In this document: positions 58,876 through 64,000 of the stretch, one piece after another | Numbering within the stretch: position 1 is the first letter of the stretch | Layout of the letters: each line of letters starts with the position of its first letter | DNA from: Caulobacter sp. NIBR2454 | GTDB taxonomy: Bacteria > Pseudomonadota > Alphaproteobacteria > Caulobacterales > Caulobacteraceae | Direction: 5' to 3' | Assembly: GCF_027474405.1 (NCBI RefSeq) | Contig: NZ_CP114871.1 | Span: 2,241,001-2,305,000 of the forward strand | Length of the DNA: 64,000 nucleotides | Position numbers and translations under genes: made by a program | The notes under the pieces: generated by a model | Seen by the model: only the letters and a program-made list of their open reading frames with translations | What the model was told of the DNA's origin: nothing | Database searches by the model: none

Positions 58876-59448
58876 TTATTTACCGACCTTGCCAAGGGCT
58901 ACGTCGATGTCGGCCGCAACAGCCTCCACCGGCCCCATGCCGTCCAGCTCGATCAGCTTCCCCTGCCCCTGATAATAGGGAAGCAGCGGAGCCGTCTGGT
59001 CGTTATATGCCTTCAGCCGAGTGGCGAAGACGTCCGGATTGTCGTCGGCCCGGCCCTGTTCGGCGAATCGCTTGGCGATCCGGGACATCAGGGCCGACTC
59101 GTCTACCTTCAGACGCAGGACGACATCAACCTTTGCGCCGCGGCGGGCCAACATGGCGTCGAGCGCCTCGGCCTGCGCCACGGTCCGCGGAAAGCCATCG
59201 AAGATGGCGCCGCCGGCGGCCTCGGCCTCCGGCAGGCGGTCCTCGATCAGGGCGATGACGATCTCGTCCGTGACCAGGTCGCCCCGATCCAGCACGCCCT
59301 TCACCTTCTGGCCCAGCTCGGAGCCGGAGGCGATGGCGGCGCGCAGCATGTCGCCGGTCGATAGCTGGACCATGCCATGCACATCGACCAGACGCTTTGC
59401 TTGCGTCCCCTTGCCGGCGGCCGGCGGTCCAAACAGGATCAAATTCAT
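58876..59448 (-). CDS. adk: Adenylate kinase
   Basis: 190 aa from ATG 59448, with GAGGGG upstream. P-loop ILFGPPAAGKGTQAKRLVD (4-22), NMP-binding STGDMLRAAIASGSELG (about 30-46) and FDGFPRTVAQAEALD (about 80-94). The LID domain is short and lacks the zinc Cys residues, the alphaproteobacterial short form. It converts AMP and ATP to 2 ADP. Position between secY and rpsM is standard. Confidence 0.97.
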   Translation of the reverse strand: MNLILFGPPAAGKGTQAKRLVDVHGMVQLSTGDMLRAAIASGSELGQKVKGVLDRGDLVTDEIVIALIEDRLPEAEAAGGAIFDGFPRTVAQAEALDAMLARRGAKVDVVLRLKVDESALMSRIAKRFAEQGRADDNPDVFATRLKAYNDQTAPLLPYYQGQGKLIELDGMGPVEAVAADIDVALGKVGK

Positions 59449-59508
59449 CAAAACCCCTCGCCCATCCAGCGGGTCTGCGCCCGCTCGTTTCCTGGCCCTA
59501 GTTCAGCA

Positions 59509-60861
59509 CTAGCGTCCGCGACCGCCGCCGCGCAACTTCGACTTCTTGATCAGGCCTTCATACTGGTGCGCCAGCAGGTGGGACTGGATCTGGGCCACGG
59601 TGTCCATGGTCACGGTCACGACGATGAGGATCGAGGTGCCGCCCAGATAGAACGGGGCCTTGTAGAAGCCGATCAGCGCTTCGGGCAGAAGGCAGACCAG
59701 GGTGATGTAGGCGGCGCCGATCACGGTCAGCCGGGTCAGGACATAGTCCAGGTACTCGGCGGTCCGCTTGCCCGGACGGATGCCCGGCAGGAACCCGCCA
59801 TACTTGCGCAGGTTCTCGGCCGTATCGTCCGGATTGAACACGATCGACGTGTAGAAGAAGCAGAAGAACACGATCAGCAGGCCATAGGCGACCATGAAAG
59901 CCGGCTGGCCATGCTGCAGCTGGCCCACCATGCCGGGCACCCATTGGGCCCAGGCCGGAAGGTTGGCGTTGGCCAGGAAGCCCATGACCGTGGCCGGCAG
60001 CAGCAGCAGCGATGAGGCGAAGATCGGCGGGATGACGCCCGCGGTGTTGATCTTCAGCGGCAGGAACGAGGTGTCGCCACCGAACATGCGGTTGCCGACC
60101 TGGCGCTTGGGATACTGCACCAGCAGGCGGCGCTGCGAGCGCTCGACAAACACGATGGCGAAGATGACCGCCACCGCGATGCCCATGATGGCGAACATGG
60201 CGAAGGCCGACAGGGCGCCCGTACGGGTCATTTCGAACATCTGCCACACGCCGCGCGGCAGGCCCGCCACGATGCCGGCGAAGATGATCAGGCTGACGCC
60301 GTTGCCGACGCCGCGGCTGGTGATCTGCTCGCCCAGCCACATCAGGAACATGGTCCCGCCGGTCAGGGCGACGATCGTAGAGATGACGAAGAACAGGCCG
60401 GGATTATCCACCAGGCCAGGGCTGGCTTGCAGGCCCATGGCGATGGAGCCTGACTGGAAAAGGGCCAGGAGGACGGTCAGGTAGCGGGTGTACTGGTTGA
60501 GGGTCTTGCGGCCCGCCTCCCCGCCTTCCTTCCGCAGCTTCTCCCATGGCGGATACACCGTGCCCATCAGTTGCACGATGATCGACGCCGAGATGTACGG
60601 CATCACGTTCAGGGCGAAGATGGCCATCCGCTCGACGGCGCCGCCCGAGAACATGTTGAACATGCCCAGGATGCCCTGGGACTGGCCGCCGAACGCCTGG
60701 GCGAACGCGGCCGAATTGATGCCCGGAATGGGGATGTAGGTGCCCAACCGGTAGACGACCATCGCGAGGATGGTGAACCAGATACGCTTGTGAAGCTCCG
60801 ACGCCTTCTGGAAGGAGCCGAAGTTCATGTTCGCTGCGAGCTGTTCTGCGGCTGACGCCAT
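59509..60861 (-). CDS. secY: Preprotein translocase subunit SecY
   Basis: 450 aa with ten transmembrane helices. Core channel of the Sec translocon. Visible: RIWFTILAMVVYRLGTYIPI (helix 1), the plug GGQSQGILGMFNMFSGGAVE, ALMGTV-type helix 2 SASIIVQLMGTVYPPWEKLR, and the C-terminal SHLLAHQYEGLIKKSKLRGG. A 117-bp leader with three hairpins separates it from rplO. adk follows after 60 bp. Confidence 0.97.
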   Translation of the reverse strand: MASAAEQLAANMNFGSFQKASELHKRIWFTILAMVVYRLGTYIPIPGINSAAFAQAFGGQSQGILGMFNMFSGGAVERMAIFALNVMPYISASIIVQLMGTVYPPWEKLRKEGGEAGRKTLNQYTRYLTVLLALFQSGSIAMGLQASPGLVDNPGLFFVISTIVALTGGTMFLMWLGEQITSRGVGNGVSLIIFAGIVAGLPRGVWQMFEMTRTGALSAFAMFAIMGIAVAVIFAIVFVERSQRRLLVQYPKRQVGNRMFGGDTSFLPLKINTAGVIPPIFASSLLLLPATVMGFLANANLPAWAQWVPGMVGQLQHGQPAFMVAYGLLIVFFCFFYTSIVFNPDDTAENLRKYGGFLPGIRPGKRTAEYLDYVLTRLTVIGAAYITLVCLLPEALIGFYKAPFYLGGTSILIVVTVTMDTVAQIQSHLLAHQYEGLIKKSKLRGGGRGR

Positions 60862-60882
60862 CTAGATCAAGATTCCCACGAC

Positions 60883-60967
60883 TATGTGGCGAGACACATA
60901 AGGAAGGCGGCGGGCGTTGTCACCCGCCGCCCCCTTGTAGAATGCCCTGCCCGACGCGGCGTCGGGC
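60883..60967 (-). other. Three consecutive hairpins between rplO and secY
   Basis: In the 117-bp gap: GCCCGAC/GTCGGGC (60949-60955 with 60961-60967), GGCGGCGGG/CCCGCCGCC (60906-60914 with 60923-60931) and TATGTG/CACATA (60883-60888 with 60895-60900). The middle stem is 9 bp and perfect. None has a T-tract. They could be processing sites or a regulated leader for secY. Confidence 0.5.
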
Positions 60968-60978
60968 GAGGAGATTGT

Positions 60979-61464
60979 TTAGGCTTCGGCTTCGGCCTGG
61001 ACGGGACGGGTCTGGGTGACCTTGCCGCCGGCGGCTTCCACGGCCTTCACGGCCGACGGGGTGGCCGCATAAACGGTGATGTCGAGCTTGGCCTTCAGTT
61101 CGCCCTTGCCCAGCAGCTTCACGCCATCCTTCTTGCGACGGATCACGCCAGAGGCGATCAGGGCGTCGGCGTCGATGGCCTTCTTGATGTCGAGCTTGCC
61201 GGCGGCGACCGCCTGCTCCAGACGCCACAGGTTCACTTCAGCGAACTCCTTGGCGAACGGGTTGTTGAAGCCGCGCTTGGGCATGCGCATGTGCAGCGGC
61301 ATCTGGCCGCCTTCGAAGCCCGCCAGCGCGACGCCGGTACGGGACTTCTGACCCTTCACACCACGGCCGGCGGTCTTGCCCTTGCCCGAACCCGGGCCAC
61401 GGCCGACGCGCATACGGTTCTTGGTGGAGCCTTCGCGAGGAGCGAGTTCGTTGAGTTTCGTCAT
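60979..61464 (-). CDS. rplO: 50S ribosomal protein L15
   Basis: 161 aa from ATG 61464 (AAGGAGAG upstream). Gly-rich N-terminus [20 protein letters not shown] (about 22-41) inserts into 23S r[23 protein letters not shown] is diagnostic. The C-terminus is slightly extended ([10 protein letters not shown]). Between rpmD and secY in the spc operon. Confidence 0.97.
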   Translation of the reverse strand: MTKLNELAPREGSTKNRMRVGRGPGSGKGKTAGRGVKGQKSRTGVALAGFEGGQMPLHMRMPKRGFNNPFAKEFAEVNLWRLEQAVAAGKLDIKKAIDADALIASGVIRRKKDGVKLLGKGELKAKLDITVYAATPSAVKAVEAAGGKVTQTRPVQAEAEA

Positions 61465-61568
61465 GGTGCCTCTCCTTGGAGATCTGCGCCGGGACCCCTG
61501 CCCCGACTCGGCTTTGAAAAAGTAATCCGCCCACCTGCGATGCACGCGGGTGGGCGGATGTAGCGGTC

Positions 61569-61751
61569 TTAGCCGACCACTTCAACCAGGTGGGCGACCT
61601 TGGCGATCATCCCACGGACAGAAGCAGTGTCCTCAAGCGTGGACTCGCGGCCCATCTTGTTGAGGCCCAGACCGGCGAGCGTGGCGCGCTGGTCCTTGGT
61701 GCGGCGGATCGGGCTCGCCGTCTGGCGAACAGTTACAGTCTTGGCAGCCAT
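61569..61751 (-). CDS. rpmD: 50S ribosomal protein L30
   Basis: 60 aa, normal for bacterial L30. [20 protein letters not shown] and [20 protein letters not shown] are the signature halves of its small alpha/beta fold. It is 3 bp after rpsE in the spc operon. Confidence 0.96.
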   Translation of the reverse strand: MAAKTVTVRQTASPIRRTKDQRATLAGLGLNKMGRESTLEDTASVRGMIAKVAHLVEVVG

Positions 61752-61754
61752 GGT

Positions 61755-62336
61755 TTAGCCCTCGATCGAGTCCGGGGCCGAAGCGCCATCGGCACGACGG
61801 CCGAGGATGTCGCCAACCTTCTTGCCGCGCTTGGCGGCGATCTGGCGGGGCGATGCTTGGGCCTTCAGCGCTTCAAAAGTGGCGCGGACCATGTTGTACG
61901 GGTTGGACGAGCCGGTCGACTTGCCCACGACGTCCTGGACGCCGAGGGTTTCGAGGACGGCGCGCATCGGACCGCCGGCGATGACGCCGGTGCCCGGAGG
62001 GGCCGAGCGGACCATGATCTTGCCGGCGCCCCAACGGCCTTGGCCGTCGTGGTGCAGGGTGCGCGATTCCCGCAGGGGAACGCGGATCATGGACTTCTTG
62101 GCTTCCTCGGTGGCCTTGCGGATGGCTTCCGGCACTTCACGCGCCTTGCCATGACCGAAGCCCACGCGGCCCTTTTGGTCACCAACGACCATCAGAGCAG
62201 CGAAGCTGAAGCGACGGCCGCCCTTCACGGTAGCGGCGACGCGGTTGATGTGGACCAGTTTCTCGACGATGTCGCTTTCGACTTCCTCGCGGTCGCGGGG
62301 ACGACGGTCGCGGCCGCCTTCGTTCGGACGAGCCAT
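61755..62336 (-). CDS. rpsE: 30S ribosomal protein S5
   Basis: 193 aa. The dsRBD-like N-domain ([20 protein letters not shown]) and C-domain ([40 protein letters not shown]) are intact. S5 helps with decoding accuracy and helicase activity at mRNA entry. Basic/acidic N-terminal extension and Arg-rich C-terminus are typical of alphaproteobacteria. Confidence 0.98.
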   Translation of the reverse strand: MARPNEGGRDRRPRDREEVESDIVEKLVHINRVAATVKGGRRFSFAALMVVGDQKGRVGFGHGKAREVPEAIRKATEEAKKSMIRVPLRESRTLHHDGQGRWGAGKIMVRSAPPGTGVIAGGPMRAVLETLGVQDVVGKSTGSSNPYNMVRATFEALKAQASPRQIAAKRGKKVGDILGRRADGASAPDSIEG

Positions 62337-62346
62337 GATCAGATCC

Positions 62347-62703
62347 TCAGAAGTTCAGGCCGGCTTCGCGCGCGGCGTCAGCCAGGGCTTTCACCCGGCC
62401 GTGATAGATGTAACCGCCACGGTCGAAGACGACCTCTTTGACGCCCTTTTCGATGGCGCGTTCAGCCACCAGCTTGCCGACATTGGCCGCAGCGGCCTTG
62501 TCGGAACCCTTGGCCTTCGCGTCGCCTTCCAGCGACGAGGCGGCGACGAGGGTGACGCCTTGGGCGTCGTCGATGACCTGGGCGTAGATGTTCTTGCCCG
62601 AACGGAAGACCGACAGACGAGGACGGCCGTTGGCCAGCTTCTTGAGGCGCGTCCGGTTGCGCTGAGCGCGGCGGACGGCGGATTCGCGAGGAGAGAGCGC
62701 CAT
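62347..62703 (-). CDS. rplR: 50S ribosomal protein L18
   Basis: 118 aa. L18 binds 5S r[23 protein letters not shown] and the C-terminal [20 protein letters not shown] are diagnostic. It is 3 bp after rplF and 10 bp before rpsE. Confidence 0.97.
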   Translation of the reverse strand: MALSPRESAVRRAQRNRTRLKKLANGRPRLSVFRSGKNIYAQVIDDAQGVTLVAASSLEGDAKAKGSDKAAAANVGKLVAERAIEKGVKEVVFDRGGYIYHGRVKALADAAREAGLNF

Positions 62704-62706
62704 GGC

Positions 62707-63240
62707 TTACTTCTTCTTGCCTTCTTTGCGGCGGACCTTTTCGCCGGCGTAGCGCACGCCCTTGCCCTTGTAGGGCTCGGGCGGACGGATCCGACGGATC
62801 TTCGCCGCGATTTCGCCGACAGCTTGCTTGTCGATCCCGGTGATCTTGATCTCGGTCTGCTTGGGCACCGCAAAGGTGATGCCGTTCGGAGCCGGGATAT
62901 CAACATCATGGCTGAAGCCGAGCTGCATGGAGAGCGCTTGGCCCTTCATCGCAGCGCGGTAACCGACGCCGACCAGCTCGAGGGTTTCCTCGAAGCCTTG
63001 GGTCACGCCGAGGACCATGTTGTTCACCAGGGTGCGGGACAGGCCCCACATGCCGCGAGCGCGCTTGGAGTCGTCGCGCGGCGTGAGGCTCAGCTCGTTA
63101 CCTTCCTGCTTGATCTCGACGTCGTCGGAGACCGTCCAGGAGAGCTGGCCCTTGGGACCCTTAACCGTGACCGTCTGGCCCGAGAGCGTGAGAGTCACGC
63201 CCGACGGGATGGAGACAGCTTTCTTACCAATACGAGACAT
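62707..63240 (-). CDS. rplF: 50S ribosomal protein L6
   Basis: 177 aa. Two repeated alpha/beta domains: [20 protein letters not shown] with [10 protein letters not shown] in the first, and [20 protein letters not shown] residues ([20 protein letters not shown]) in the second. L6 binds near the factor-binding centre. Spacing to rpsH is 17 bp. Confidence 0.98.
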   Translation of the reverse strand: MSRIGKKAVSIPSGVTLTLSGQTVTVKGPKGQLSWTVSDDVEIKQEGNELSLTPRDDSKRARGMWGLSRTLVNNMVLGVTQGFEETLELVGVGYRAAMKGQALSMQLGFSHDVDIPAPNGITFAVPKQTEIKITGIDKQAVGEIAAKIRRIRPPEPYKGKGVRYAGEKVRRKEGKKK

Positions 63241-63257
63241 GTCTTTTCCCTCCCCGC

Positions 63258-63656
63258 CTAGTAGACGCGGCAGAGGACTTCGCCGCCGACATTAGCGTCG
63301 CGGGCGGCGGAGTCTGACATGACGCCCTTCGGCGTCGAAAGGATCGAGATACCAAGGCCGTTCTTGATCGGCTTGAGATCCTTGATCGACGAGTAGACGC
63401 GGCGGCCCGGCTTGGACACGCGCGAAATCTCGACGATCACGGGCTCGTTGTCGAAGTACTTGAGCTCGATTTCGAATTCCGGGAAGGCGCCCGGCTTCTC
63501 GACCAGCGAGTAGCCGCGGATGTAGCCTTCGTCGGCCAGCACGTCGAGCACGCGGGCGCGCAGCTTCGAGGCCGGGGTAGACACCTTCGAACGCTTGCGG
63601 GTCGCGGCGTTCTTGATGCGAGCGATCATGTCGCTCAGGGGATCGTTCATCGACAT
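63258..63656 (-). CDS. rpsH: 30S ribosomal protein S8
   Basis: 132 aa. [20 protein letters not shown] at the N-terminus and [20 protein letters not shown] near the C-terminus are diagnostic. S8 binds 16S helix 21 and often acts as the spc operon translational repressor; no target site was identified here. Confidence 0.98.
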   Translation of the reverse strand: MSMNDPLSDMIARIKNAATRKRSKVSTPASKLRARVLDVLADEGYIRGYSLVEKPGAFPEFEIELKYFDNEPVIVEISRVSKPGRRVYSSIKDLKPIKNGLGISILSTPKGVMSDSAARDANVGGEVLCRVY

Positions 63657-63666
63657 CTGATCGTCC

Positions 63667-63972
63667 TCACCAGCTCGACTTGACGAGGCCGGGGATCAGG
63701 CCTTGCGAACCGAGTTCGCGCAGGCTGATCCGGCTCATCTTGAGCTTGCGATAGTAAGCACGCGGGCGGCCCGTGACTTCGCACCGGTTACGGATGCGGG
63801 TCTTGGACGAGTTGCGCGGCAGCTTCGCCAGCTTCAGGCGGGCTTCAAAGCGTTCTTCGAGGGGCAGGCTTTCGTCGACGGCGATCGCCTTCAGCGCGGC
63901 GCGCTTGTCGGCGAGTTGCTTGACGAGGGCCTTGACCATCTCGTTACGGTTGACGGCGCTTTTCTTGGCCAT
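63667..63972 (-). CDS. rpsN: 30S ribosomal protein S14, zinc-independent type
   Basis: 101 aa, the long C-minus form without CXXC pairs. [20 protein letters not shown] and [20 protein letters not shown] are diagnostic. It is 1 bp from the rplE stop and 10 bp before rpsH. Confidence 0.97.
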   Translation of the reverse strand: MAKKSAVNRNEMVKALVKQLADKRAALKAIAVDESLPLEERFEARLKLAKLPRNSSKTRIRNRCEVTGRPRAYYRKLKMSRISLRELGSQGLIPGLVKSSW

Positions 63973-63973
63973 A

Positions 63974-64000
63974 TCAGTTGTCCTTCCCGCCAGTGAACGG
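63974..64000 (-). CDS. rplE: 50S ribosomal protein L5, last residues only
   Basis: Eight codons (PFTGGKDN) and TGA at the right edge, on the minus strand directly before rpsN. The position in the spc order and the L5-like Pro-Phe end identify rplE; the rest lies outside the window. Confidence 0.75.
   Translation of the reverse strand, partial: PFTGGKDN

Overview
The window is a GC-rich chromosomal segment from an alphaproteobacterium, almost certainly a member of the Caulobacteraceae (Caulobacter/Phenylobacterium type). Evidence: FtsZ has a long Pro/Glu-rich linker and the C-terminal tail [13 protein letters not shown]; the ftsZ upstream region carries a full CtrA box (TTAA-N7-TTAA) and a cluster of CcrM-type GANTC sites; several lipoprotein and peptidase families are typical of this group; the rpsM promoter fits the Caulobacter housekeeping consensus. 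No plasmid, phage, IS element, CRISPR array, tRNA or rRNA was found. The window is essentially core genome with a few accessory inserts.

Layout. 1-6.6 kb (+ strand): end of a SnoaL-like gene, a small secreted protein, prmA, pepP, a convergent DUF2147 gene, then a TrmB-type regulator coupled to a bilobed aspartyl protease/PDZ protein. 6.6-14.6 kb (- strand): ligA, recN, bamD and lpxC, with a + strand membrane M28 peptidase fitted exactly between recN and ligA. 14.8-35.6 kb: the division and cell wall (dcw) cluster, read right to left: mraZ, rsmH, ftsL, ftsI, murE, murF, mraY, murD, ftsW, murG, murC, murB, ddl, ftsQ, ftsA, ftsZ. Most junctions overlap by 4 bp. Inserts are a + strand secreted protein between murG and murC, and an M28 peptidase plus an 85-aa + strand gene between murB and ddl. 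35.9-36.4 kb: RNase P RNA (rnpB), upstream of mraZ. 36.4-39.4 kb: an amidase, an EamA transporter, a DUF3052-like protein and an enoyl-CoA hydratase. 39.5-48.5 kb: a DUF3298 lipoprotein, pccB, an ATP12 chaperone, a DUF1800/DUF1501 pair, a TPR/2OG oxygenase, an RluC-type pseudouridine synthase and crcB. 48.6-56.2 kb: a CC0125-type lipoprotein, a second pseudouridine synthase, rarA, two VOC proteins, an HtrA protease, an ArsR/SRPBCC/MFS operon, a palindromic repeat and an ArsC-like reductase. 56.2-64 kb (- strand): the spc and alpha ribosomal operons from the tail of rplE through secY, adk, rpsM, rpsK, rpoA and rplQ to a terminator.

How it works together. The dcw genes build lipid II (murE/F/D/C/B, ddl, mraY, murG) and the divisome (ftsL/I/W/Q/A/Z). 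ftsZ has its own regulated promoter and ends at a strong terminator. lpxC and bamD add outer-membrane biogenesis. I did not find a wholly new multigene system. The strongest unusual signals are: two + strand genes that exactly fill the junction between co-directional core genes and share stop and (possibly) start tetranucleotides with them; two opposed MraZ-like 10-bp repeat arrays; a palindrome over the start of the TrmB gene; and a DUF1800/DUF1501 pair in which only the second protein has a Tat signal.
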